Shown here piece after piece: positions 29,170 to 37,777 of a DNA stretch of 64,000 bases; position 1 is the stretch's first letter, and each line of letters starts with the position of its first letter. Source of the DNA: Nocardioides cavernaquae (GTDB taxonomy: Bacteria > Actinomycetota > Actinomycetes > Propionibacteriales > Nocardioidaceae); contig NZ_QYRP01000002.1 in the NCBI RefSeq assembly GCF_003600895.1, forward strand, positions 1,860,001-1,924,000, read 5' to 3'. The notes beneath the pieces were generated by a model that had not been told where the DNA came from, did not search any database, and saw only the letters and a program-made list of their open reading frames with translations. The position numbers were made by a program, and so were the translations under genes.

Positions 29170-31164
29170 TCAGAGCGCCAGGAACTCGGCGCTGCTCTCG
29201 GTGACGAGGACGACGCGGCCATCGGGGAGCGGGACGGTGCGCAGCGCTGCCACGTCGGCGTACCCCTCGGTGCCCTTGACGTTGCGGCGGTCGATCGAGC
29301 CGTCCTTGGCGACCTCGAGCACGGAGATCCAGGCGGTCATGCCGCCGGCGCGGCCGTAGCGGGAGATCACGGTCAGCGCGGTCTGCTGGTCCGGAAGCCA
29401 GGTGAACTGGCGCGGGTCCTGGCCGGCGCGGACCTCGATGTTGGTGGAGTACTTCTCCACGCCGAGCTGGCGCGGCTTGCGCAGGTCGGCGAGGTCGAAG
29501 ACGGCCACCTGGCCGCCGCGCGTCATGCCGCGGTTGTCGGCATCGACCCCGAGGCCGAGGATCCGGTCCTTGCCGATCGGGTGGAGGTAGTCGGAGTAGC
29601 CGGGGATCTTCAGCGAACCGACCTCCTTCGGGTGCGCCGGGTCGCTCAGGTCGATCGCGTAGAGCGGATCCACCTGCCGGAACGTCACCAGGATCGCCAG
29701 GTCGTCGAACCAGCGCACGGACATGATCTGCTCGTTGACGCCGAGCTTGTCCACACGGCCGAGGGGGACCAGGTCGCCGTCCTCCTCCTTCAGCGTGACG
29801 ATCGAGTTGGAGTTGCCGGTCTCCGAGGACGGACCCGCGGCGACCCGCAGCGTCCCGTCGACGGCGTCCATCGACCAGCGGTCGCGGACGGTGCCCTCGA
29901 CCTCGCCCGACCCGACGTACGCCGCAGTGGGGCCGTCGAGCGCGAACGCGTGGAGCTGGGTGGTGCCGTCGTCCGGCGAGCCTCCGCCCCAGCCCGGGGG
30001 TGCGACGCGGTCGACCAGGACGTCGCAGCACCCACCGCGCCAGCCGAAGGAGGCCGAGGTGGCCAGGTAGAGCCGGTCGGTCGAGGAGTAGACGGTCTGC
30101 GAGGAGGTCGCGACGCCCGTCGTCGAGCGGTCGGTCGGAGTCGACGGGTCGTAGCCGACGACGGAGACGCTGCCGCCGCCGGTGAAGTCCTCGGGGCGGC
30201 TCATGTCGCTGCAGTCGACGAGCTGGGCGGCGTCGCCTGCGGCCCCGTCGGCGGTGTCGCGCACGGCCGGGAGCCACTCGTCGATGGTCGACTCCGCGAG
30301 CACCTTGCGGTTCTCCTTCAGCGCTTCGCGCTGGGTGAACTTGCCCTGCGGCTGCACGAAGTCCAGCTGGGGCAGATCGGTGGCGAGGACGAGGCGCACC
30401 GTCTCGCCGTACTGGCGCGCGGAGAGCAATGACGCGTCGTACCGGGACTCTCCGACCACCTCCGGAGACTTCGGGTCGGAGAGGTCGACGGTCTGCACTG
30501 TGGTCTGGGGGCCGTCCTGGTTCCACTGCTGCGAGAACACGACGACCCGGTCGCCGACGAGCAGCATGTCCGGCTGCAGGTCGCCGCGGTGGGTGCCCGG
30601 GAGGTCGAGGCGGCTCAGCCGTTCGGGGGTCTTCCCCGCCACGGAGTACGTCGTCAGGTCGTCGCCGTCGAGGCGGATCAGGATCTTGCCGTCGGTCTTC
30701 ACGACGTCCGGCTCGTCCACCCCGGACTCCTGCACGTTGGTGCCGGTCTCGCTGGAGCTCTGCGAGCCGTCGAGGGCCTTGCCGGCAGCCGCGGCGACGG
30801 GTGCGTCAGCCACGGAGTTGAGGTTGTCGAGGGCGAAGGTCCGGCGTTGCATGTTCACCCAGGGCCCGCCCCCCTCGGCGTAGATCATCCCGCCGCCCCA
30901 GCCCCACGCGGTGACCATGTCGCGGGTGTTCTCCTGGTACCAGCCGAGCAGGTCGTCGCAGGTCCCGGCGGACACCAGCGCGAGGTCGCCGGAGCCCAGC
31001 GGATCGCCGGCCTTCGCCACGCGCTGCACGGGCTTGTTGCTGCTGCCCGGGGCCGGGGACGGGTCGTCGCCGACGTTGGCGCCGAGGGCGAACGCGCCAC
31101 CGAGTGCGGCCACGGCGACACCGGCAGCCAGGCCGCCCCGGACGAGGGTGCGTGAGGTCAACAT
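29170..31164 (-). CDS. Secreted beta-propeller domain protein (PF09826-like)
   Basis: A 664-residue exported protein. The N-terminus has two arginine-containing basic residues and a hydrophobic stretch (GGLAAGVAVAALGGAFALGANVG), a signal peptide or anchor. The signature TNVQESGVDEPDVVKTDGK, near residue 150, is the hallmark of the PF09826 family. Repeated blade-like segments with WFDDLAILVTF and HPIGKDRILGLGVD follow. Members are extracellular and of unknown biochemical role; some resemble copper-amine-oxidase-associated domains. No partner gene is next to it. Confidence 0.88.
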   Translation of the reverse strand: MLTSRTLVRGGLAAGVAVAALGGAFALGANVGDDPSPAPGSSNKPVQRVAKAGDPLGSGDLALVSAGTCDDLLGWYQENTRDMVTAWGWGGGMIYAEGGGPWVNMQRRTFALDNLNSVADAPVAAAAGKALDGSQSSSETGTNVQESGVDEPDVVKTDGKILIRLDGDDLTTYSVAGKTPERLSRLDLPGTHRGDLQPDMLLVGDRVVVFSQQWNQDGPQTTVQTVDLSDPKSPEVVGESRYDASLLSARQYGETVRLVLATDLPQLDFVQPQGKFTQREALKENRKVLAESTIDEWLPAVRDTADGAAGDAAQLVDCSDMSRPEDFTGGGSVSVVGYDPSTPTDRSTTGVATSSQTVYSSTDRLYLATSASFGWRGGCCDVLVDRVAPPGWGGGSPDDGTTQLHAFALDGPTAAYVGSGEVEGTVRDRWSMDAVDGTLRVAAGPSSETGNSNSIVTLKEEDGDLVPLGRVDKLGVNEQIMSVRWFDDLAILVTFRQVDPLYAIDLSDPAHPKEVGSLKIPGYSDYLHPIGKDRILGLGVDADNRGMTRGGQVAVFDLADLRKPRQLGVEKYSTNIEVRAGQDPRQFTWLPDQQTALTVISRYGRAGGMTAWISVLEVAKDGSIDRRNVKGTEGYADVAALRTVPLPDGRVVLVTESSAEFLAL

Positions 31165-31229
31165 GTCAGTGGGACGCGGGGGACCGGGGTCCGGTTCCCC
31201 GGGCGCGAGGAGTGGGGCAGAGTGGGGTC

Positions 31230-32396
31230 ATGAGTCGCGACTTCGACATCGTCCTGTTCGGCGCCACCGGCTTCACCGGTGGGCTCACCGCGGAGTACCT
31301 CGCCCGCAACGCCCCGGCCCGCCTGACGTGGGCGATCGCCGGTCGCAGCGAGGCGAAGCTGGCCGCGGTGCGTGAGCGGCTGGCCGCCATCGACCCGCGC
31401 CTGGAGACGATGGACGTCCTCGTTGCCGACGTCACCGACGAGTCCGCGCTGCGCGCGGTCGTCGAGCGCGCGAAGGCCGTCATCACCACCGTCGGGCCGT
31501 ACCTCGAGCACGGGGAGCCGCTGGTCGCGGCCTGCGCGGCTGCCGGCACCGACTACGTCGACCTCACCGGCGAGCCCGAGTTCATCGACGAGATGTACGT
31601 CAGGCACCACGCCGCCGCGGAGGCCTCCGGCGCGCGCATCGTGCACGCGTGCGGCTTCGACTCGATCCCTCACGACCTCGGCGCGTTCTTCACCGTCCAG
31701 CACCTCGATGCGAGTGGGCCGGTGACGCTGCGCGGCGTCGTACGGTCGAATGCGACGTTCTCCGGCGGCACCTTCCACTCGTTCCTCGGCTCCGCGCCGC
31801 GTGCCCGGCAGATGCGTGCGGCCCACCAGGCGCGCAAGAGGGCCGAGCCGAAGCTGCTCGGCCGCAAGAGCCGCGCGGTCACCGGCAAGCCGCACCGCGA
31901 CAAGCTGCTCGGCTACTGGCTGCTCCCGCTGCCGACGATCGACCCCGGTGTCGTCGCGCGCAGCGGTGCCGCGCTGAAGTCCTACGGTCCCGACTTCCGC
32001 TACTCGCACTACGCCGGCACCAGGACGCTGCGGTACGCCGCGGGCGGCGCCGCCGGCTTCGCGGCTCTGGCGGGAGCTGCCCAGGTGAAGCCGCTGCGTG
32101 AGTTCCTCGGCCGGAAGGTCCCGCAGGGATCGGGCCCGGACGAGGCTCGCCGCCGGAAGTCGTGGTTCACCGTCGACTTCGTCGGCGAGTCCGCGGGAGA
32201 GACCGTGCACACCCGAGTGTCCGGCGGCGACCCCGGCTACACCGAGACCTCGAAGATGCTCGCGGAGTCCGCCCTGTGCCTGGTCCTCGACTCGAACCCG
32301 CCGACCGCCGGCATGGTCACCACCGCCCAGGCGATGGGGGAGAACCTGCTCAGCCGGCTGCGCAAGGCGGGCATCAAGTTCGAGCTGGTGCGCTGA
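31230..32396 (+). CDS. Saccharopine dehydrogenase-like / trans-acting enoyl reductase family
   Basis: A 388-residue NAD(P)-binding oxidoreductase. The Rossmann motif FGATGFTGGLTAEYLAR starts at about residue 9; the segments TTVGPYLEHGEPLVAACA, GTDYVDLTGEPEFIDEM and HACGFDSIPHDLGA are those of the group containing mycobacterial Rv2449c and Rv2953. Rv2953 is an enoyl reductase acting in trans in glycolipid synthesis, but no polyketide gene is close, so the substrate here is open. CAGAGT lies six bases before ATG 31230. Confidence 0.88.
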   Translation: MSRDFDIVLFGATGFTGGLTAEYLARNAPARLTWAIAGRSEAKLAAVRERLAAIDPRLETMDVLVADVTDESALRAVVERAKAVITTVGPYLEHGEPLVAACAAAGTDYVDLTGEPEFIDEMYVRHHAAAEASGARIVHACGFDSIPHDLGAFFTVQHLDASGPVTLRGVVRSNATFSGGTFHSFLGSAPRARQMRAAHQARKRAEPKLLGRKSRAVTGKPHRDKLLGYWLLPLPTIDPGVVARSGAALKSYGPDFRYSHYAGTRTLRYAAGGAAGFAALAGAAQVKPLREFLGRKVPQGSGPDEARRRKSWFTVDFVGESAGETVHTRVSGGDPGYTETSKMLAESALCLVLDSNPPTAGMVTTAQAMGENLLSRLRKAGIKFELVR

Positions 32397-32414
32397 GCCC
32401 TGATGAAGTGCCTG

Positions 32415-32490
32415 TGGTGCCCCAGGCAAGAGTCGAACTTGCGACCTTTCGCTTAGGAGGCGGCTGCTCTATCCACTGAGCTACTGGGGC
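32415..32490 (-). tRNA. tRNA-Arg (anticodon CCT)
   Basis: Read on the minus strand, the acceptor GCCCCAG pairs with CTGGGGC, followed by an encoded ACCA end. The D arm AGCTCAGTGGATAGAGC, the anticodon loop CTCCTAA and the T loop TTCGACT are all standard. The anticodon CCT reads AGG arginine codons, rare in this genome type. Confidence 0.95.
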
Positions 32491-32680
32491 GGGTCGTGCG
32501 GGCGGGCCCGTCGCGACGGCGTACATCCTCGCACGCGAAGCGCGTGGGCTCGCTGCGGGCGGCGATCTCCGCATTTTGTCCGTTCTCAGGTTCACCGGAG
32601 AGAATCGTCACAAGGTCGGTCGATAGCCTGCCCCGGAGGTCTGCAACAGCGGGCCGGGAGACGTCAGAGAGAAGAGCCCG

Positions 32681-33865
32681 TTGAGCGACGAGAACGCCGT
32701 GGCCCGCCACCGGGCCGACGCGCTCCCGAGGCATCGGATCGCGAAGGCGTTCAGCTACGGCATCGTCTTCCTGACTGTCGGCGTGATGCTCTTCGTCTCC
32801 TACACGTACCGGACGCTCAACGGGAACCTCAACGTCGTCTCCATCGAAACCCTGACCAACAGGCCCGTCAAGGAGAAGGTCGAGGGCGACCGCCAGCCGA
32901 TCAACGTGCTGGTCATGGGGTCGGACTCGCGCGATGGCGCCAACAACATCGACGGGCTGACCGGCGGCGGGCAGCGCTCCGACACCACCATGCTGCTGCA
33001 CCTCTCGGCCGACCGGAAGCAGGCCTACGGCGTCAGCCTGCCGCGTGACGCGATGGTCGAGCGGCCCGAGTGCAAGAAGAAGAACGGCGACGTGATCCCG
33101 GGCGGCTTCGCCATGTGGAACGACGCCTTTTCCTACGGCGGTCCGCTCTGCACGGTGCAGCAGACCGAGCAGCTCACCGGCATCCGCATCGACCACTTCG
33201 TGGTTGTCGACTTCAGTGGCTTCAAGGACATGGTCGACGCTGTCGACGGCGTGGAAATCTGTGTCCCCGAAGAGGTCAACGACACCCACGGCAACATCCA
33301 CCTCGACGCCGGCCGCCGCGAGGTGCGGGGCAAGGAGGCGCTCGACTACGTGCGGGTGCGGTCCAACATCTCCGCCAACGGCGACATCGGCCGCATGAAG
33401 CGCCAGCAGGTCTTCATCGCCTCGATGGTCAACAAGGTCCTGAGTGGCCAGACGCTCGGCAACCCGGTCCGGTTGATCAACTTCCTCAAGGCCGCCACCA
33501 AGTCGCTCACCGTCGACAAGGCGATGGGCAACCTCAAGGAGATGGCGGACCTGGGTGCGCAGTTCCGCGACATCAAGCTCAGCGACATCAAGTTCATCAC
33601 CGTGCCGTGGAGCTTCTGGCCGGAGAACCCCAACCGGCTGATCTGGAAGACCGAGGAGTCCAAGGAGCTGTGGCGCAAGATCCGCAAGGACCTGCCGCTG
33701 AGCAAGCGCCTGTCGTCCGAGGCGGTGACCGCCGACGAGTCGCCCGGCGCGAGCGACAAGCCGTCTCCGTCGAGCTCGCCCAGCTCGTCCCCGTCCGACG
33801 AGCCGTCTGACGAGCCGACGAAGTCGGCCGAGGAGATCGCCGAGGAGAACGGGCTCTGCGCATGA
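32681..33865 (+). CDS. LytR-CpsA-Psr (LCP) family cell-wall ligase
   Basis: A 394-residue membrane protein that would attach glycopolymers to peptidoglycan. A cytoplasmic tail is followed by one helix (YGIVFLTVGVMLFVSYTY, residues about 27-44) and the extracellular LCP domain with INVLVMGSDSRDG, RSDTTMLLHLSADRKQAYGVSLPRD, the HFVVVDFSGFKDMVDAVDG block and YVRVR near the end, holding the arginines that bind the lipid pyrophosphate. The C-terminus is Ser/Pro/Glu-rich. The start is TTG 32681, the only start that keeps the short basic tail; the upstream site is weak. The next gene overlaps by ATGA. Confidence 0.93.
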   Translation: MSDENAVARHRADALPRHRIAKAFSYGIVFLTVGVMLFVSYTYRTLNGNLNVVSIETLTNRPVKEKVEGDRQPINVLVMGSDSRDGANNIDGLTGGGQRSDTTMLLHLSADRKQAYGVSLPRDAMVERPECKKKNGDVIPGGFAMWNDAFSYGGPLCTVQQTEQLTGIRIDHFVVVDFSGFKDMVDAVDGVEICVPEEVNDTHGNIHLDAGRREVRGKEALDYVRVRSNISANGDIGRMKRQQVFIASMVNKVLSGQTLGNPVRLINFLKAATKSLTVDKAMGNLKEMADLGAQFRDIKLSDIKFITVPWSFWPENPNRLIWKTEESKELWRKIRKDLPLSKRLSSEAVTADESPGASDKPSPSSSPSSSPSDEPSDEPTKSAEEIAEENGLCA

Positions 33866-34092
33866 GCGACGAGACACCCGCCGTCGAGTCCGGCGCTGAG
33901 CCGGCTGCTGAGTCCTCCGCTGGGTCGGTCCCTGCGAAGGAGCCGGCATGGAAGCGACGCGCCCGCCTGGCCGCCGTCTTCGGTGACGTCCTGCCTGAGT
34001 CGACCCGCGACGACCGCGATCCCGACGCCTCGGGCGATGCCGGCACGTCCGAGGCCTGGCTCAAGCGGCAGGTGCCGCCGCACCACGGCTGA
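33862..34092 (+). CDS. Small conserved-looking protein after the LCP gene
   Basis: A 76-residue hydrophilic protein. It starts inside the end of the LCP gene (ATGA overlap). The first 27 residues are low-complexity Glu/Ala/Pro/Ser; the rest contains WKRRARLAAVFGDVLPE and ends in SEAWLKRQVPPHHG. The tail looks like a binding peptide or conserved motif, since low-complexity proteins rarely end so distinctly. The function is unknown; coupling to the LCP gene suggests a role at the cell wall or in its control. Confidence 0.7.
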   Translation: MSDETPAVESGAEPAAESSAGSVPAKEPAWKRRARLAAVFGDVLPESTRDDRDPDASGDAGTSEAWLKRQVPPHHG

Positions 34093-34166
34093 GGCTTCTC
34101 GCGCTCGGGTCGCGTGCCTGTGGAGGAGCGCGGCGAGCGATCGTGGATCCGTCCTAGCGTCGCGGC

Positions 34167-34826
34167 ATGGAGAACCCTGATCCGCGCGCCTCGTTCCGCG
34201 TTCGCGTCGAGACCCTGCGCCACGGCGTACGCCGGGTGGTGCTCGGGCACCGGCGGTTGCTGGCCGCCGTGCTCGTCTGCCTTGCTGCGTTCGCAGCGCT
34301 GCGTTCGGTGGCACCGCCACCTGCAGAGACCGTGACGGTGCTGCGGGCGGGCAGCGATCTGGCTGCGGGCACGGTGCTGGCCGACGACGACCTGGTCGAG
34401 GCGGCCGTGCCGCCCGACGACGTGCCGGACGGAGTTGTGGGCTCCCCGGTCGGGCGCCAGCTGGCGACTCCGGTCCGGCGCGGCGAGGTGATCACCGAGG
34501 TGCGGGTGGTCGGGCCGGGCCTGCTGAGGGGAGCTGATGGTCAGGTGGCGCTTCCCGTGCGGATCACCGATGGCGACACGGTGGCGTTGCTCCGGGTGGG
34601 GGATCGCATCGATCTCCTCTCGGGTGATCCGGCGAGCGCCGAGCCAGTGGGCGTGACGGTGGCCCGCGGCGTGCGCGTTCTGGCGCTGCCTGCGATCGAT
34701 GGCGCGAGCCAGTCCGCTGTGGCATCCCGTGGACGCATCGTGGTCATTCAGGTGTCACCGGCTGTGGCCGAAATCGTTACGGGTCACGCCGCGCGTGGCC
34801 TTCTGAGCGTCGCCATCGACGGATAA
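34167..34826 (+). CDS. SAF-domain protein (RcpC/CpaB-like)
   Basis: A 219-residue protein with a basic cytoplasmic start, a membrane helix (LLAAVLVCLAAFAALRSV) and an SAF domain, seen in AGSDLAAGTVLADDDLVEAAVP and GSPVGRQLATPVRRGEVITE. SAF proteins of this build help assemble pili or flagellar rings (CpaB, FlgA), but no pilus gene is nearby. TAGCGT stands six bases before ATG, suggesting a leaderless message. It is followed by mscL. Confidence 0.85.
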   Translation: MENPDPRASFRVRVETLRHGVRRVVLGHRRLLAAVLVCLAAFAALRSVAPPPAETVTVLRAGSDLAAGTVLADDDLVEAAVPPDDVPDGVVGSPVGRQLATPVRRGEVITEVRVVGPGLLRGADGQVALPVRITDGDTVALLRVGDRIDLLSGDPASAEPVGVTVARGVRVLALPAIDGASQSAVASRGRIVVIQVSPAVAEIVTGHAARGLLSVAIDG

Positions 34827-34898
34827 GGTGCTGGCCACCACGTGTTCCCAGTCGCTCGGATGGCTGGGGGCCTCCCGCGTCTCGAAGGAGATCAACGC

Positions 34899-35234
34899 AT
34901 GTCCGGTTTCAAGAACTTCATCCTCCGCGGCAACCTGATCGAGGTTGCTGTCGCGTTCATCATGGCGACGTCGTTCGGCCTCGTCGTCACGAGCTTCGTG
35001 GCTTGGCTGACGGCGCAGATGCCCGAGAGCGCTGCGGACTACTTCTCCAACAAGGAGAACTCGTTCGGTGCGTTCCTGAACGCTGTCATCTCGTTCGTGC
35101 TGCTCGCCGCGGTCGTCTACTTCTTCATCGTGGTGCCCTACACGAAGGCCAAGGAGAAGTTCTTCCCGGCCGAGGCCGCGGGCCCGTCCGAGCTGGACAT
35201 CCTGACGCAGATCCGCGACTCGCTCGCCAAGTGA
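34899..35234 (+). CDS. mscL: Large-conductance mechanosensitive channel
   Basis: A 111-residue MscL, which opens under membrane tension and releases solutes after osmotic downshock. The first amphipathic helix (MSGFKNFILRGN) and the pore helix (LIEVAVAFIMATSFGLVVTSFV) are present, then the periplasmic loop, the second helix (AVISFVLLAAVVYFFIVVPY) and a cytoplasmic helix. The ATG at 34899 has a GAAGGAG site eight bases upstream. The order mscL, FmdB protein, 5-FTHF cyclo-ligase is also that of M. tuberculosis Rv0985c-Rv0992c. Confidence 0.93.
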   Translation: MSGFKNFILRGNLIEVAVAFIMATSFGLVVTSFVAWLTAQMPESAADYFSNKENSFGAFLNAVISFVLLAAVVYFFIVVPYTKAKEKFFPAEAAGPSELDILTQIRDSLAK

Positions 35235-35283
35235 TCCACTGATCCACTTCTCCACGGGCCGTCAGGCTCCAGCTTTCGAGAGG

Positions 35284-35319
35284 CCCGTCTCCCCGCCGGG
35301 GAGGCGGGTTTCTCGTTTT
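35284..35319 (+). terminator. Intrinsic terminator of mscL
   Basis: CCCGTCTCCCC and GGGGAGGCGGG form an 11-bp stem (one G-T pair) with a 3-base loop, followed by TTTCTCGTTTTC. This is a textbook terminator, 50 bases past mscL. A TATCAT -10 box for the next gene follows at 35334. Confidence 0.9.
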
Positions 35320-35413
35320 CCCGTATCATTGGCAGTCGGCTGGCCGGAGTGCCAGCCACCTGCGTGACACGAACAGCACCGACAGCCGCCGAACCGTCCG
35401 AGAGGAGCGCCTC

Positions 35414-35644
35414 GTGCCGACCTACCAGTACGCCTGCACTGAGTGTGACCACGCCTTCGAGCAGGTCCAGAGCTTCTCCGACGACGCGCTCACCGTCTGC
35501 CCCGACTGCGGTGGCAAGCTCCGCAAGGTGTTCAGCGCCGCGGGCGTGGTCTTCAAAGGCTCGGGCTTCTACCGCACCGACTCGCGCAGCTCCAGCTCGA
35601 GCAGCAGCCCGGCGAAGCCCGCCGCTCCTGCCGCCAGCAGCTGA
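35414..35644 (+). CDS. FmdB-family zinc-ribbon protein (Rv0991c/Ruc-like)
   Basis: A 76-residue protein. It has an N-terminal zinc ribbon with two CxxC pairs (YACTECDHAF and VCPDCGGKL), then a Ser-rich, probably disordered tail. GTG 35414 has a GAGAGGAG site. The mycobacterial gene in the same position, Rv0991c (Ruc), is described as a zinc-dependent, oxidation-activated chaperone with just this layout. Equivalence here is an inference from size, cysteines, tail and gene order. Confidence 0.88.
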   Translation: MPTYQYACTECDHAFEQVQSFSDDALTVCPDCGGKLRKVFSAAGVVFKGSGFYRTDSRSSSSSSSPAKPAAPAASS

Positions 35645-35706
35645 CCAGACTTGACCTGTCGAGGCGCCAGACCTGGCCTCTCGACTCGCCATTGGTGACC
35701 TTTCGG
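35641..35706 (+). repeat. 22-bp tandem intergenic repeat, cluster 6 (three units)
   Basis: Units at 35641-35662, 35663-35684 and 35685-35706; the most diverged cluster, with TCGA in place of TCGG in two units. It starts at the FmdB stop codon and ends 13 bases short of the convergent cyclo-ligase stop. Confidence 0.78.
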
Positions 35707-35718
35707 CGGTGAGAAGCG

Positions 35719-36327
35719 TCAGAAGCGGGTGAGGGCTGACGGCGTTACCGCGGCTGTGACCGGTCGGTCGTGGGGCTCGGACGGCACCGATGCGAGCAGC
35801 TCGCCGTCGTGGAGCAGGACGCACATGAACGTCCCGACGGGCACGCGGCCGAGCGCCCGGTCGTAGGAACCTCCGCCGCGCCCCATGCGGATGCCGTCTG
35901 CTCCGACCGCCAGCCCCGGCACGAGGACGACGTCGGCGGTCGCGATCGCATCGACGCCCAGGCGCTCGCCGGTGGGCTCCAGCAGCCCGCGCGGGGCGGG
36001 ACCCAGCTCGCCGTCGTACGCCGCCCAGTCGAGGTCGTTGTCCGCCAGCAGCACCGGGAGGATCACGCGCTTCCCGCTTGCCCTGAGCGCGTCGAGCAGC
36101 ACTGCGGTGCCGGGTTCGCTGCCGAGCGACACGTACGCCGCGACCGTGGCCGCCCGGCGTACCTCGGGAGCGGCGAGCAGCAGCTCGGCGGTGGCGCGGG
36201 CACCCGTGGCAACCGCGGACAGGGGGAGCTGTCGACGCGCGGCGAGCAGCTGGTCGCGCAGCGAGGTCTTGGCGGCGCGCAGCGCCGGGCTCTGGTCTGG
36301 TCCGGTCCCGGCGGCGTACTCCGACAT
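35719..36327 (-). CDS. 5-formyltetrahydrofolate cyclo-ligase
   Basis: A 202-residue enzyme that uses ATP to convert 5-formyl-THF to 5,10-methenyl-THF, returning a stored folate to one-carbon metabolism. The conserved C-terminal phosphate-binding segment RMGRGGGSYDRALGR is near residue 147, and the N-terminal lysine region KTSLRDQLLAARR is present. TAGTCT lies seven bases before the ATG on this strand, again a leaderless start. It is divergent from the UDP-glucose pyrophosphorylase gene. Confidence 0.93.
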   Translation of the reverse strand: MSEYAAGTGPDQSPALRAAKTSLRDQLLAARRQLPLSAVATGARATAELLLAAPEVRRAATVAAYVSLGSEPGTAVLLDALRASGKRVILPVLLADNDLDWAAYDGELGPAPRGLLEPTGERLGVDAIATADVVLVPGLAVGADGIRMGRGGGSYDRALGRVPVGTFMCVLLHDGELLASVPSEPHDRPVTAAVTPSALTRF

Positions 36328-36386
36328 GCGGACCAGACTAGGGGTCCCGCCCGCACGTCCTCGCCGATCGGCCTACGATCGAGGGT

Positions 36387-37772
36387 ATGGCTAGTAAGGC
36401 GCTGGATCGAGCCCGCAACAAGATGAGCGATGCCGGCGTGGATCCCACGGCGATCGAGGTCTTCGCCCACTACTTCCGGCTGCTGGAGCTCGGTGAGACG
36501 GGGAAGATCCCCGAGTCGACCATCGAACCGCACGAGATGGACTCGCTCGCGGACGTGACCGTCCCCGACGACGTGGCGACCGAGGCGATCCGGCACACCG
36601 CGGTGATCAAGCTCAACGGCGGCCTCGGCACGTCGATGGGCATGGACCGCGCGAAGTCCCTGCTCTGCGTGCGCCGCGGCCTCTCGTTCCTCGACATCAT
36701 CGCCCGGCAGGTGCTCCACCTCCGTGCCGAGTACGACGCGCCGCTGCCGCTGATGTTCATGAACAGCTTCCGCACGAGCGCCGACACCATGGCCGCGTTG
36801 GAGCGCTACGACGCCCTTCCGGTGGAGGGCCTGCCGCTGGAGTTCCTGCAGAACAAGGAGCCCAAGCTGCTGGTCGGCTCGCTCGAGCCGGTCCGCCACG
36901 ACAAGGACCCGAGCCTCGAGTGGTGTCCGCCCGGGCACGGCGACCTCTACACCGCGCTGCTCGGGACGGGCCTGCTCGACAAGCTGATTGACGCGGGCTA
37001 CCGCCACGTCTTCGTCTCCAACTCCGACAACCTCGGTGCCGTCCCGGACGCCCGCGTCGCGGGCTGGTTCGCGCAGTCGGGCGCGCCGTTCGCGATCGAG
37101 GCGGTCCGCCGCACGCCGAGCGACCGCAAGGGCGGCCACTTCGCCCGCCGCAAGGTCGACGGGCGCATCGTCCTGCGCGAGTCGGCGCAGACCCTGGACA
37201 GCGACCGCGAGGCGCTCGCCGACCTGGCTCGCCACCGCTACATGTCGACCAACAACCTGTGGTTCGACACCGCTGCGATGAAGGCAGCCCTCGTCGCCCG
37301 CGACGGCGTGCTCGGGTTGCCGCTGATCCGCAACGAGAAGAGCGTCGACCCGGCCGACCCCTCGACGCCGAAGGTGATCCAGATCGAGACGGCGATGGGT
37401 GCCGCGATCGAGATCTTCGACGGTGCGACCACGATCGAGGTCGGCCGCGACCGCTTCGTCCCGGTGAAGACCACCGACGACCTGCTGGTCCTCCGTTCCG
37501 ACGTCTACGACATCGGCACCGACTTCGTGCTCGACCGGGCTGCGGCCGACGTGCCCTACGTCGGTCTGGACCCGGACTTCTTCCGGTTCGTGGGCGAGTT
37601 CGACAAGCGCTTCCCGGACGGCGCTCCCTCGCTGCGCGAGGCGACCAGCTTCGTCGTCGACGGCGACTGGACCTTCGAGCGGGGAGTCCAGGTCAAGGGC
37701 GAGGTCGCCCTGCAGAAGCCTGACGTCGCGCGCCGCGTCGCCGCGGCCTCCGTCCTCGGCCCCGAGGACTGA
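36387..37772 (+). CDS. UTP--glucose-1-phosphate uridylyltransferase (UDPGP family)
   Basis: A 461-residue enzyme making UDP-glucose from UTP and glucose-1-phosphate. It belongs to the long, eukaryote-like UDPGP family (PF01704), shown by KLNGGLGTSMGMDRAKSLL at residues 72-90, FLQNKEPKLL, the GHGDLYTALL site and SNSDNLGAVPD. It occupies the position of galU (Rv0993) in mycobacteria, but GalU is a shorter, unrelated type. TACGAT lies seven bases before ATG. It probably feeds glycogen, trehalose and cell-wall glycan synthesis. moeA follows after five bases. Confidence 0.93.
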   Translation: MASKALDRARNKMSDAGVDPTAIEVFAHYFRLLELGETGKIPESTIEPHEMDSLADVTVPDDVATEAIRHTAVIKLNGGLGTSMGMDRAKSLLCVRRGLSFLDIIARQVLHLRAEYDAPLPLMFMNSFRTSADTMAALERYDALPVEGLPLEFLQNKEPKLLVGSLEPVRHDKDPSLEWCPPGHGDLYTALLGTGLLDKLIDAGYRHVFVSNSDNLGAVPDARVAGWFAQSGAPFAIEAVRRTPSDRKGGHFARRKVDGRIVLRESAQTLDSDREALADLARHRYMSTNNLWFDTAAMKAALVARDGVLGLPLIRNEKSVDPADPSTPKVIQIETAMGAAIEIFDGATTIEVGRDRFVPVKTTDDLLVLRSDVYDIGTDFVLDRAAADVPYVGLDPDFFRFVGEFDKRFPDGAPSLREATSFVVDGDWTFERGVQVKGEVALQKPDVARRVAAASVLGPED

Positions 37773-37777
37773 CCGGG

